Source of the DNA: a bacterium
Lineage (GTDB): Bacteria > Myxococcota_A > Bradymonadia > UBA7976 > UBA1532
Direction of reading: 5' to 3'
DNA length: 64,000 bases
Assembly: GCA_030426085.1 (NCBI GenBank)
Contig: JAUHYW010000005.1
Coordinates: 1-64,000 of the forward strand
The position numbers were made by a program, and so were the translations under genes. The notes beneath the pieces were generated by a model, which did no database searches, was not told where the DNA came from, and saw only the letters and a list, made by a program, of their open reading frames with translations. Shown here piece by piece: positions 53,393 to 64,000 of this stretch; position 1 is the first letter of the stretch, and each line of letters starts with the position of its first letter.

Positions 53393-53418
53393 CCCTTGTA
53401 CCGATTCTTGTACAAGGG
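53393..53418 (-). promoter_or_regulatory. Palindrome that can mask the SD of the btuF-like gene, or bind a repressor
   Basis: CCCTTGTAC (53393-53401) and GTACAAGGG (53410-53418) are perfect nine-base inverted repeats around an eight-base spacer. In the btuF-side mRNA the stem would pair with AAGGG three bases before ATG 53390. The core TTGTAC also recurs as a direct repeat 12 bases apart. It is shared by the two divergent promoters. Confidence 0.65.
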
Positions 53419-53474
53419 GTTGTTCACGTTCGAGGGCGATGGTACCCCGCTGTCCCCGATCAGGAGGTCGAGAC

Positions 53475-54353
<879 letters not shown>

Positions 54354-54379
54354 CGGATTCGAAGCCGGGGGGCGGGCGA

Positions 54380-55720
54380 TCAGCCGGGCAGCTTGCGCTC
54401 GAGGACCTCGACCTCGGAGCGGATGGTCTGATCGTCCTCCATCTTGCGGGTCACCTTGCGGCAGGCGGCCATGACCGTGGAGTGGTCCTTGCCGCCGAAG
54501 CCCCGCCCGATCTGGGGGTAGGACGCCTGGGTGTGCTTGCGGCAGAGGTACATCGCGATGCTGCGGGGGTGGGAGACCACCCGGTGCCGCCGGGGCCCGC
54601 GCAGGTCGCCGGGGCGCACGTCGTAGTGCTCGGCGACCATCTTGATGATGCCGTCGACCGTCAGCGCCCGGCTGCGCTTCTCGATGATGTCCCGCAGGGC
54701 CTCCTCGGCGAAGGCCACCGTCAGCGGCTCGTCTTGCAGGCTGGCGTAGGCCGACAGCCGGATGAGGGCCCCCTCGAGCTCGCGCACGTTGGCCCGCACC
54801 AGCCGGGCCAGATAGAACGCCACCTTCTCCGGCAGGTCGATGCCGTCCCGCTCGGCCTTGCACTGGAGGATCGCCACCCGGGTCTCGAACTGGGGCGGCT
54901 TGATGTCCGTGATGAGCCCCCACTGGAACCGCGAGCGCAGCCGCTCTTCGAGGTGCTGGATCTCGCCGGGGGTCTTGTCGCTGGTCAGCACGATCTGTTT
55001 GCGGGCCGCGTGCAGCGCGTTGAAGGTGTAGAAGAACTCCTCCTGGGTGCGCTCCTTGCCGGCGAGCACGTGCACGTCGTCCATCAGCAGCACGTCGCAT
55101 TCGCTGCGGTAGCGGGCGCGGAAGGCGTCCATCTGCTGCCGCTGGATGCTCTTGATCACCTGGTTGGTGAACTCCTCGGCGCTGACGTAGGCGATGCGCA
55201 CCGCCGGATCGCGGGCCTTGAGCTGCCCGGCGATCGCGTGCAGCAGGTGGGTCTTGCCCAGCCCGGTGCCCCCGTAGACGAACAGCGGGTTGTAGGCCCC
55301 CGCCGGATCGTCGGCCACCGCGACCGAGGCCGCGTGGGCCATCTCGTTGGCCGGGCCGACCACGTAGGTGTCGAAGGTGTAGTGCGGGTTGAGGGGGAAG
55401 TCGAACATCGGCTGCCGCGACCGGACCGGGGCCGGCGCGGGGGCCGGCGCGGGCGTCGGGCGGGGCCGGGGGGCGGCGACGATGCTCACGTCGAGCGCCT
55501 GCCCGGCGGCCTCGCGCACCGCGCCGTCGATCAGGTCCCGATAGTGCAACCGCACCCAATCCCCGAAGAAGGGATCATCGACCTCGAGGACGAGCGTCTG
55601 CCCGTCCATCCGCCCGAACCGCAGGGGGCGGAAGTAGGTGTCGAAGTTCTCGTCGGTCACCCGCGCTCGAATCGAGGCGAGTGCCTCCTCCCAGATCGCC
55701 TTCACCGACGAACAACCCAT
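54380..55720 (-). CDS. dnaA: Chromosomal replication initiator DnaA
   Basis: 446 residues from ATG 55720. Domain I ([16 protein letters not shown], then [10 protein letters not shown]) is followed by a short Pro/Ala linker (domain II), the AAA+ domain with Walker [15 protein letters not shown] and Walker [11 protein letters not shown], and domain IV with the DNA-binding signature [14 protein letters not shown]. DnaA-ATP melts oriC and loads the helicase. It is transcribed away from rpmH, with a 614-base spacer that is the best local candidate for oriC. dnaN and recF do not follow; a duplicated-domain lipoprotein does, tail to tail. Confidence 0.97.
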   Translation of the reverse strand: MGCSSVKAIWEEALASIRARVTDENFDTYFRPLRFGRMDGQTLVLEVDDPFFGDWVRLHYRDLIDGAVREAAGQALDVSIVAAPRPRPTPAPAPAPAPVRSRQPMFDFPLNPHYTFDTYVVGPANEMAHAASVAVADDPAGAYNPLFVYGGTGLGKTHLLHAIAGQLKARDPAVRIAYVSAEEFTNQVIKSIQRQQMDAFRARYRSECDVLLMDDVHVLAGKERTQEEFFYTFNALHAARKQIVLTSDKTPGEIQHLEERLRSRFQWGLITDIKPPQFETRVAILQCKAERDGIDLPEKVAFYLARLVRANVRELEGALIRLSAYASLQDEPLTVAFAEEALRDIIEKRSRALTVDGIIKMVAEHYDVRPGDLRGPRRHRVVSHPRSIAMYLCRKHTQASYPQIGRGFGGKDHSTVMAACRKVTRKMEDDQTIRSEVEVLERKLPG

Positions 55721-55970
55721 GGCTCGGGGGCCCGCCGCGTCCGCCGGCGGGCAGCCGACATCCGATGCGGACACATTCAGAACGTACGAATCCGTCGACC
55801 CTGGCACCGGGGTGCAGAGCCGGACGCTGTCAGTCGTGATGTGGAGCGCGCCGAGCGTCCCGGCGGGTCCGTCGCCGACCGTCGATTGTTCTAACAGCGG
55901 ACCCCCGGGGCCGCAAGGGAATCTCCGGTGGTTTGCCGATCCGGCTTTGATTCCGCGGGGTTGGGCGATT

Positions 55971-55991
55971 ACCGCTTACGGTTCAAGCGGT
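55971..55991. repeat. Inverted repeat in the dnaA-rpmH spacer
   Basis: ACCGCTT and AAGCGGT form perfect seven-base arms around a seven-base loop (ACGGTTC). It may be a protein-binding palindrome or a cruciform near the candidate unwinding region. Confidence 0.6.
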
Positions 55992-56085
55992 CTTCGACCC
56001 CCGCCTCCCGCCACGCTGCCGACGGGCGACCGTCACCGGCTCGCGACCGGGGGCGGGCCCACGCCGTCGGTCGCGGCGTCCGGCG

Positions 56086-56178
56086 CCGATCCGTGCACAT
56101 TCGGGGCCGATCGGACGCGGGCGGCGAGCGGATCGGCCACCCGCGCGGCGCCGATCGGCGATCGCGGCGCCCGATCGG
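56086..56178. repeat. Five phased CCGATCGG palindromes
   Basis: CCGATCCG 56086, CCGATCGG 56107, CGGATCGG 56129, CCGATCGG 56151, CCGATCGG 56171. Spacing is 21, 22, 22 and 20 bases, close to two helical turns, so all copies face the same side of the DNA. Each holds a GATC. Confidence 0.7.
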
Positions 56179-56235
56179 CCAGGGGCGGCCGGCCCGGGGC
56201 CGGGGCCGGGGGCGCCCGCCACCGCGCGCTCGGTG

Positions 56236-56265
56236 TTGACAGTCAGCGGACGGCTGTGCTTGTAT
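56236..56265 (+). promoter_or_regulatory. rpmH promoter
   Basis: TTGACA (56236-56241), an 18-base spacer and TTGTAT (56260-56265). It is the best consensus promoter in the window, consistent with strong expression of rpmH-rnpA and the genes after them. Confidence 0.7.
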
Positions 56266-56277
56266 GCCGCGCTCTTC

Positions 56278-56296
56278 GGCCGGGGGTCCTCCGGCC
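56278..56296 (+). promoter_or_regulatory. Leader hairpin of rpmH
   Basis: GGCCGG and CCGGCC flank a seven-base loop in the 5' leader, starting about six bases after the predicted transcription start. There is no T-run, so it is more likely an mRNA stabiliser or control element than a terminator. Confidence 0.4.
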
Positions 56297-56334
56297 GGTG
56301 TCCAGCTCACGATTCCCAGCACGAGGGGCCACCA

Positions 56335-56484
56335 ATGAAGCGGACGTTCCAGCCGAGCAACGTCTCCCGGCGTCGGACCCACGGGTTCCGGGCCCGCATG
56401 CAGACCAAGAGCGGTCGCACGATCATCAAGCGGCGGCGCCAGAAGGGCCGCAAGCGGCTGACGGTCTCGACGTACCGCAAGTGA
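56335..56484 (+). CDS. rpmH: 50S ribosomal protein L34
   Basis: 49 residues, [19 protein letters not shown] to STYRK, with the usual [18 protein letters not shown] core. It is the first gene of the rpmH-rnpA-yidD-yidC-jag cluster. GAGGGG precedes the ATG. The stop overlaps the rnpA GTG (GTGA). Confidence 0.98.
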   Translation: MKRTFQPSNVSRRRTHGFRARMQTKSGRTIIKRRRQKGRKRLTVSTYRK

Positions 56485-56861
56485 AGTCCGGCGGCGGCGA
56501 GGGGCTGCCCAAGCGCCTGCGGCTGCGCCGGCGCCGGCAGTACCTCGCCGTTCAGCGCAGCCCGAACCGGGTCGTCACCCCGCACTTCATCGTCTACGGC
56601 CGCACCAACGGCCGGTCGCACACCCGGCTGGGCATCACCGTCAGCCGCAAGGTCGGCAAGGCGGTGGTGCGCAACCGGGTCAAGCGGCTGGTCCGGGAGG
56701 CCTTCCGCCGCAACCGGGGCGCGCTGCCGACCGGGCTCGACCTGGTGCTCGTGGCCCGCGCCGGCCGGCCGGCCACCGAGCAGGGGGCGGTCGTCACCGA
56801 GCTGCGCGACGCCGCCGGTCGGGTGATGAGCACCCGCCGCCGCGGCCGGCGGCGACGGTAG
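56481..56861 (+). CDS. rnpA: Ribonuclease P protein component
   Basis: 126 residues from the GTG at 56481. RnpA assists the RNase P RNA in maturing tRNA 5' ends. The signature [16 protein letters not shown] is present near residue 70, with [14 protein letters not shown] at the N-terminus and [28 protein letters not shown]. It has a very basic C-terminal tail. It is coupled to rpmH by GTGA. Confidence 0.95.
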   Translation: MKSGGGEGLPKRLRLRRRRQYLAVQRSPNRVVTPHFIVYGRTNGRSHTRLGITVSRKVGKAVVRNRVKRLVREAFRRNRGALPTGLDLVLVARAGRPATEQGAVVTELRDAAGRVMSTRRRGRRRR

Positions 56862-56868
56862 TCGTCGG

Positions 56869-57078
56869 GTGCGCCTGATCGCCATCGCGCTGATCCGGTT
56901 CTATCAGCGGGGCATCTCGCCCTGGCTGCCCGCCGCCTGTCGATTCGAGCCGAGCTGCTCGAACTACGCCGTCGAGGCCTACCGGCGCCACGGCTTCTTC
57001 GGCGGCTCCTGGCGCACCGTGCGCCGCCTCGGTCGATGCCACCCGTGGCATCCCGGGGGCTACGACCCGGTGGATTGA
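56869..57078 (+). CDS. yidD: Membrane protein insertion efficiency factor YidD
   Basis: 69 residues from a GTG seven bases after the rnpA stop. The family signature is complete: [54 protein letters not shown] and YDPV. It is a small peripheral inner-membrane protein that assists YidC. Its position before yidC is the conserved one. Confidence 0.96.
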   Translation: MRLIAIALIRFYQRGISPWLPAACRFEPSCSNYAVEAYRRHGFFGGSWRTVRRLGRCHPWHPGGYDPVD

Positions 57079-57084
57079 TATCCG

Positions 57085-58857
57085 ATGAACGCTCAGCAAC
57101 CCGGTAGACAAGACACCGACCAGTGGCGGCTGCTGCTCGCGGTGGCCCTCAGCGGCGCGGTGCTGCTCGGCTGGAACCTGCTGTTCCCCAGCCCGCCGGT
57201 GCAGCCGCCCCCGCCCGAGCAGGCGGCCGACGGGGGCCAGCCCACCGCCGAGAAGAGCGGCGAAGCGCCGACGGCGGCCGACCCGGCCGACCCGACGCAG
57301 CCCGCCCCGGCCCCCGCGGCGACCATCGAGCGGGCCATCGTCGGCGCGCTCGACGAGCCGGACCACCACACCGTCGAGTTCACCAACGACGACGGCCAGA
57401 TCGCGGCCTGGGCCCTGACCGAGCCCCAGTACCGCAACACCCACGAGGACGGCAGCACCTCCCCGTTCCGCTTCCTGGGGCCGGTGGAGCCGCTCGTCGC
57501 CGCGGTGAAGGCCGACGCCGAGGGCGAGGAGGGCAAGACCGGCATCTTCGAGCCGCCCACCCTGGGGCTGACCCTCGGCGGACGGGCCACCCGGGGCGAC
57601 TACGCGGTCGTCGACCAGGGCGACCGGGTCCTCACCCTGCGCTGGACCGACCCGGTCAGCAGGGTCGAGGTCACCCGCACCTACCGCCTCGACGAGAGCG
57701 GCTACACCCTCTCGACCGACCTGACCCTGAAGAACCCCGGCCCCCAGCCGGTGGCCTACGACCTGACCGCCACCTTCCGCGGGGTGCAGAACGACGAGGA
57801 GGCCAGCGGCAGCATGTTCATGCCGCCGGTCTACCTCTTCGAGTCCATCTGCGCGTTCGGCGACGAGTTCGAGCGGCTCAACAGCTCGACGATCCAGGGC
57901 AACCTCGAGGACGGCGACCCGGTGAGCTTCGACACCGCGGTCAAGTGGGGCGGGGTCGACAACCGCTACTTCATGACCGCACTGCTCGCCGAGGGCGGCA
58001 CCATCGAGCGGTGCACCGCGGCCCGCGACCGCGACGGCCTGCCGACGAACTTCACCCGCCTGATCCAGACCCTCGACCTGACCGGCGGCGAGATCCCGGC
58101 CGGGGGCGAGGTGACCCGCTCGCTGGCCTACTACGCCGGGCCCAAGAAGCTCTCCGAGCTGCAGAATACGACCCCGCCGATGGCCGACGCGATCGACTTC
58201 GGCTGGTTCGCCGCGATCTGCGTGCCGATGCTGTGGCTGATGCGGTTCTTCTACGGCTTCGTGGAGAACTGGGGGGTGGCCATCATCCTGCTGACGGTGA
58301 TGGTGAAGCTGCTGACCCTGCCGCTGACGCTCAAACAGTACAAGTCCATGGCTGCCATGAAGAAAGTGCAGCCGGAGATGAAGAAGCTCCAGGAGAAGCA
58401 CAAGGACGACAAGGCCAAGCTCCAGCAGGAGATGATGACCCTGTATCGGGAGCACAAGATCAACCCGCTCGCCGGGTGCCTGCCGATGGTCCTGATGATG
58501 CCGATCTACTTCTCGCTGTACCGCACGATCTACTCGGCGGTTGAGCTGTACCGGGCCGACTTCGTGCTGTGGCTGACCGACCTCTCCGTGCAGGACCCGT
58601 ACTACGTCACCCCGCTGCTGCTCGGGGTGCTGATGTTCGGCCAGATGAAGCTCAACCCGAGCGCGGGCGAGGCGACCCAGCAGAAGGTCATCATGTACGT
58701 GATGCCGGTCATGTTCACCGGCATGATGCTGTTCTTGCCGAGCGGGCTGGTGGTCTACATCCTGGTCAACACCGTGCTCGGCATCGCGCAGCAGCTCTAC
58801 ATGCTCAACCAGCAGGACGCCCCGACCGGCGTCGGGGCCCGCAAGGCCAAGGCCTGA
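57085..58857 (+). CDS. yidC: Membrane protein insertase YidC
   Basis: 590 residues. An N-terminal membrane helix (WRLLLAVALSGAVLLGWNLLF) is followed by a Pro/Ala linker and the large periplasmic beta-domain of Gram-negative YidC (residues about 85-365). Five helices then form the insertase: GVAIILLTVMVKLLTLPLTL, the cytoplasmic coiled-coil hairpin KKVQPEMKKLQEKHKDD, LAGCLPMVLMMPIYFSLYR, and the final FLPSGLVVYILVNTVLG. It inserts proteins with or without Sec. The next gene (KH/R3H protein) starts 13 bases after the stop. Confidence 0.97.
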   Translation: MNAQQPGRQDTDQWRLLLAVALSGAVLLGWNLLFPSPPVQPPPPEQAADGGQPTAEKSGEAPTAADPADPTQPAPAPAATIERAIVGALDEPDHHTVEFTNDDGQIAAWALTEPQYRNTHEDGSTSPFRFLGPVEPLVAAVKADAEGEEGKTGIFEPPTLGLTLGGRATRGDYAVVDQGDRVLTLRWTDPVSRVEVTRTYRLDESGYTLSTDLTLKNPGPQPVAYDLTATFRGVQNDEEASGSMFMPPVYLFESICAFGDEFERLNSSTIQGNLEDGDPVSFDTAVKWGGVDNRYFMTALLAEGGTIERCTAARDRDGLPTNFTRLIQTLDLTGGEIPAGGEVTRSLAYYAGPKKLSELQNTTPPMADAIDFGWFAAICVPMLWLMRFFYGFVENWGVAIILLTVMVKLLTLPLTLKQYKSMAAMKKVQPEMKKLQEKHKDDKAKLQQEMMTLYREHKINPLAGCLPMVLMMPIYFSLYRTIYSAVELYRADFVLWLTDLSVQDPYYVTPLLLGVLMFGQMKLNPSAGEATQQKVIMYVMPVMFTGMMLFLPSGLVVYILVNTVLGIAQQLYMLNQQDAPTGVGARKAKA

Positions 58858-58869
58858 GGAGAGTGCATC

Positions 58870-59322
58870 GTGGCGAAGAATGACGCGGCCGGAGCCGCCC
58901 TGGACTTCCTCGGCGAGCTGTGCGAGCGACTGGGGCTCGGTGTCGACCTCGCGGTCGACGCCGACGAGGACGGGGCGCTGGTGCTCGAGCTGACCGGCGA
59001 CATCGAGCGGCTCGAGCGGCGGCCCGATCTCGTCTCGGCGCTCACCCGGCTGACCGCTCAGGCCACCGGCCGGGCGGTCGACGACCGGGTGCGGGTCATG
59101 CTCGACGTCGGCGGCCGCTTCGACGCGCGCAAGGCGCTGCTCGAGCAGGCGGCGGAGGACATCGCCCGGGCGGTGCAGGTCAGCGGCCGGCGGGCGGTGA
59201 TCGAGGGCCTCTCCTCCACCGAGCGGCGGGTGGTGCACACCCGGCTCGCCGACGACGAGGGGGTGAGCACCCGCAGCGAGGGCGACGAGCGCGCCCGGCG
59301 CCTGCTGGTCGAGCGGCCCTGA
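58870..59322 (+). CDS. jag: KhpB/Jag-type RNA-binding protein (KH plus R3H)
   Basis: 150 residues from GTG 58870 (GAGAG upstream). A type II KH domain covers about residues 1-75 and an R3H domain the end (RRVVHTRLADDEGVSTRSEG, with the R..H pair and G.STRSEG). The N-terminal Jag-N domain of longer homologues is absent. The protein binds RNA in the cytoplasm and always neighbours yidC. Specific targets are unknown. Confidence 0.88.
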   Translation: MAKNDAAGAALDFLGELCERLGLGVDLAVDADEDGALVLELTGDIERLERRPDLVSALTRLTAQATGRAVDDRVRVMLDVGGRFDARKALLEQAAEDIARAVQVSGRRAVIEGLSSTERRVVHTRLADDEGVSTRSEGDERARRLLVERP

Positions 59323-62109
<2,787 letters not shown>

Positions 62110-62143
62110 GGCCTGCCCGGGCAGCGCGCCGACCGGAGGCCCC

Positions 62144-62797
62144 GTGACCCCGGCCTACCTCGCCGAAGTGGAGCGCGCCTTCGTCCAGCACGCCGGGCGG
62201 GGGCTCATCCTCTCGCCGCTCGACCGTGACCGGGTGGCCGGCTGGGCCCGGGCGGGGGTGCCGGCGGCGGTGATCGTCGAGGGCATCGAGCGGGCGTTCG
62301 ACCGCCCGGCCGGCGCGCCCCGGCCCCGGGCCCGGGGGCTGGGCTTCGCTGCGGCGGCGATCGCGGCCAGCATCAAGGCGTGGCAGCACGCCCAGATCGG
62401 GCGGCGGCAGGCCGAGCCCGACCCGGGCGCTGCGATCGAGGCCGCCTTCGTGGGGCTGCTTGAGAGGGTCGCCGCCGCCGGGCGGGCGGCCGAGGAGCCG
62501 GGGCTGTCGATCCTGCGGGGTATGTGGCAGGCGCTGTCGGCCCTGCACGGCCGCTGGCGGGCCGGGGGCGAGGCCGATCCGATCAAGGCGGTCATCGACC
62601 TCGAGCGGCGGCTGCTCGACCGGACGCTGTCCGGGCTGGACCCCGACGGCCGGGCGGGCATCGAAGGCGAGGTGGCGATGGTGCTCGACGGCTACTCGAT
62701 CCACGACGAGGCGACCCGCCGCATCACCCGGCAGGCGCTGCTGCACGACGCCCTGCGCCGGCGGTTCGGGCTGCCGGCGCTCGAGCTGCGATTCTGA
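62144..62797 (+). CDS. Helical protein of unknown function beside a DnaC-like loader
   Basis: 217 residues from GTG 62144 with GGAGG upstream. It is predicted all-helical and cytoplasmic: YLAEVERAFVQHAGRGLILS, LDRDRVAGWARAGVPAAVIV, GIERAFDRPAG, IKAWQHAQIGRRQAEPDPGA, and a C-terminal EGEVAMVLDGYSIHDEATR segment. The first 75 residues resemble the small helical domains that bind helicase or primase, but no family was recognised. It lies between gyrB and an AAA+ helicase-loader-like gene, 31 bases apart, so a role in replication start is plausible (inference). Confidence 0.65.
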   Translation: MTPAYLAEVERAFVQHAGRGLILSPLDRDRVAGWARAGVPAAVIVEGIERAFDRPAGAPRPRARGLGFAAAAIAASIKAWQHAQIGRRQAEPDPGAAIEAAFVGLLERVAAAGRAAEEPGLSILRGMWQALSALHGRWRAGGEADPIKAVIDLERRLLDRTLSGLDPDGRAGIEGEVAMVLDGYSIHDEATRRITRQALLHDALRRRFGLPALELRF

Positions 62798-62828
62798 ACC
62801 CGGCGCGCCCGACGGGGAGGTCGATCCG

Positions 62829-63692
62829 ATGGCCGACGACGACAGCCAGAGCATCTGCCAGCTCTGCGAGAACACCCGCCTGATCACGTTCGGCGGCCGC
62901 CACCGGGACACCGCCCGGGCCCGGCGCTGCGACTGCCTGAAGCAGTGCCCCGAGTGCGACGGGTCGGGCTTCGCCTTCACCACCGACGCCCACGGCTACC
63001 GCTTCGTGAGCGACTGCACCTGCCGCAAGGTCGACCGCAAGGTGCGCATCTTCAACCAGGCGAAGCTGCCGTCGCGCTACGCCAACGCGTCGATGCACGA
63101 TTTCAGCCGGCTGGCGCTGCGGGGCATCGCCGGGGCGCGCCACCAGTCGACGACGCTGGCGGCGACCCAGGCGGCGATGCGCTTCATGAACACCTTCACG
63201 CCCGGCTGCCGGGGGCTGCTGCTGCACGGGCCGGCGGGCTCGGGCAAGACCCACCTGATGGTCGCCACGCTGCGCCACCTGGTGCTCAACCTGGGCATCC
63301 AGGTGCGGTTCGTCGAGTTCATGCACCTGCTCAGCGACCTGCGGGCGACCTTCGACGGCAAGGGGCGGGCCTACGACGTGATGGAGCCGCTGGTGACGGT
63401 GCCGGTCCTGGCGATCGACGAGCTGGGCAAGGGGCGGCGCAGCGACTGGGAGCGGGACGTGCTCGACGAGCTGATCTCGAAGCGCTACAACGCCCGCCAC
63501 ACCACCCTCTTCACCACCAACTACAAGGTCGGCGACCCCCCGGCGGTCGGCTCGACCGAGCCCCAGCCGAGCGGGGCGTGGCCCTACCTCAGCGAGCGCA
63601 TCGGCGAGCGGTCGTACAGCCGGCTCAAGGAGATGTGCGACCCCTACCTCATCGACGGCGACGACCTGCGCGATCACCGCCCGGGCGGCTGA
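62829..63692 (+). CDS. DnaC/IstB-like AAA+ ATPase with N-terminal zinc cluster (probable helicase loader)
   Basis: 287 residues; GGGAGG precedes ATG 62829. The N-terminus has many Cys pairs (CQLCEN, RRCDCLKQCPECDGSGF, DCTCRK) that should bind zinc, with a DnaJ-like CxxCxGxG element. The AAA+ domain has Walker A LLHGPAGSGKTHLM near residue 135, Walker B VLAIDELGKG, and sensor TTLFTTNYKVGDP, as in DnaC-type helicase loaders. Transposon IstB proteins are related but no transposase is nearby. Its position near dnaA and gyrB fits a chromosomal loader that places DnaB on the origin. Confidence 0.85.
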   Translation: MADDDSQSICQLCENTRLITFGGRHRDTARARRCDCLKQCPECDGSGFAFTTDAHGYRFVSDCTCRKVDRKVRIFNQAKLPSRYANASMHDFSRLALRGIAGARHQSTTLAATQAAMRFMNTFTPGCRGLLLHGPAGSGKTHLMVATLRHLVLNLGIQVRFVEFMHLLSDLRATFDGKGRAYDVMEPLVTVPVLAIDELGKGRRSDWERDVLDELISKRYNARHTTLFTTNYKVGDPPAVGSTEPQPSGAWPYLSERIGERSYSRLKEMCDPYLIDGDDLRDHRPGG

Positions 63693-64000
63693 TCGCCCGG
63701 GGGCGTCTCGCCGAGCAGCGCGTCGATCGCCGGCCGCAGCGTCGCCAGCCCGCTGGCCCCGAGCACCATCACCGGCCCCTCGGCGCCGACCCGGCGCACC
63801 TGCCGGGCGCCGTTGCCGAACGGCGCGCCGACCTCGATCTGCACCGCCACGTCCCCCGCCTTGAGCGCCACCGGCCACGCCTCGGCGAACGCCGCCGGGT
63901 CGGGGCGCTCGACGAAGCCCACCGCCCGCAGCCCGACCAGCGCCGAGAGCCAGCCGTCGACCGCCGGCGCGCTCAGCGGCCCGGTCCGGCGGGGGGCCGA
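63674..64000 (-). CDS. DUF4340-like protein, 3' part only
   Basis: The frame is open from the window edge to a TGA at 63674. The visible 108 residues read ...SAPAVDGWLSALVGLRAVGFVERPDPAAF, EVGAPFGNGARQVRRVGAEG and MVLGASGLATLRPAIDALLG, similar to the repeated units of DUF4340 proteins that accompany gliding-type ABC transporters. The stop overlaps the loader gene's stop by 19 bases, tail to tail. The start lies beyond 64000. Confidence 0.55.
   Translation of the reverse strand, partial: SAPRRTGPLSAPAVDGWLSALVGLRAVGFVERPDPAAFAEAWPVALKAGDVAVQIEVGAPFGNGARQVRRVGAEGPVMVLGASGLATLRPAIDALLGETPPGDQPPGR

Larger units (their letters stand above)
55721..56334. other. dnaA-rpmH intergenic region, candidate oriC
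   Basis: 614 bases between divergent dnaA and rpmH, the conserved location of oriC in many bacteria. It contains a seven-base-arm palindrome (55971-55991), phased CCGATCGG palindromes (56086-56178), the rpmH promoter and a leader hairpin. No perfect TTATCCACA box was found by eye; TGTGGAGCG is the nearest. The stretch 55925-55990 is the least GC-rich part. Confidence 0.5.

Noticed and set aside
53391-53474. Cobalamin riboswitch before the BtuF-type gene
   Set aside because: The spacer is only 84 bases and lacks the B12 box; only the short palindrome is present.
56278-56296. Rho-independent terminator
   Set aside because: No T-run follows the stem and it lies in the leader of rpmH.
55721-56334. 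Classical DnaA boxes
   Set aside because: No copy of TTATCCACA or a one-mismatch form was found by eye on either strand; oriC is therefore only a positional proposal.
62829-63692. IstB transposition protein
   Set aside because: No IstA transposase, terminal repeats or target duplication are nearby; the location fits a chromosomal helicase loader.

Overview
The window is a dense stretch of high-GC chromosome, with overwhelmingly G or C third codon positions. It comes from a Gram-negative, probably predatory or soil/marine delta-type bacterium (Myxococcota or Bradymonadota-like; inference). The pointers are many lipoproteins with Gly-Glu repeat linkers, a MYXO-CTERM-like anchor, Hanks-type Ser/Thr kinases with HRDISPQN and PEGA domains, LTD, He_PIG and Cys-rich surface proteins, a DUF3450/ExbB system and outer-membrane barrels. 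Genes are packed tightly: at least fifteen neighbouring pairs overlap by ATGA, GTGA or TGATG, so translational coupling is the rule. No tRNA, rRNA, CRISPR array or insertion sequence was recognised.

Layout. 1-3829 (minus): lipoprotein, DUF3450 and ExbB operon, running off the left edge into lower-GC sequence. 4012-11137: housekeeping (prmC, gpsA, ffh) mixed with an FGE-like lipoprotein, a Yip1-like membrane protein and a glycosylasparaginase. 11281-12076: an effector-associated-domain-like ORF and a frameshifted PIN-domain ORF. 12386-20224 (minus): a six-gene operon of secreted lipoproteins, with one beta-barrel, carrying OB-like, LTD and phospholipase-D domains. 20501-30208: a GAF-like membrane protein, an orphan, a second Gly-Glu lipoprotein, a DUF2252 lipoprotein with a barrel, an M14 carboxypeptidase and a TPR protein. 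30219-37034: divergent PEGA kinase and a giant 1410-residue secreted protein that looks like two proteins fused in frame. 37115-45007: sugar kinase-like protein, BCCT carrier plus an unusual double solute-binding protein, phosphohexomutase, Cys-rich lipoprotein. 45014-48897: patatin, VKOR-DsbA, PII-like protein, kinase. 48903-53390: cobalamin/iron-chelate ABC importer with a beta-propeller lipoprotein. 53475-54353: a duplicated-domain lipoprotein. 54380-63692: the replication-origin neighbourhood, with dnaA facing away from rpmH-rnpA-yidD-yidC-jag-gyrB, then a DnaC-like loader. 63674-64000: partial DUF4340-like gene.

How the parts work together. The right end supplies replication initiation, supercoiling and membrane-protein insertion (rpmH, rnpA, yidD, yidC and jag form a conserved bacterial cluster). 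Much of the rest builds the cell surface: lipoproteins, barrels, Ton-type energisation and nutrient capture. The most unusual signals are: (i) the MYXO-CTERM/lipobox fusion at 35223-35392 with a seven-T run exactly at the junction, where one extra T would turn the fusion into an ordinary MYXO-CTERM tail; (ii) the BCCT carrier translationally coupled to an OpuAC-TAXI double binding protein; (iii) a secreted OB/LTD/PLD operon resembling a dismantled extracellular nuclease; (iv) an SD-masking palindrome ahead of the B12-type importer; (v) helically phased CCGATCGG palindromes beside dnaA; (vi) the EAD-like/PIN pair broken by one missing C.
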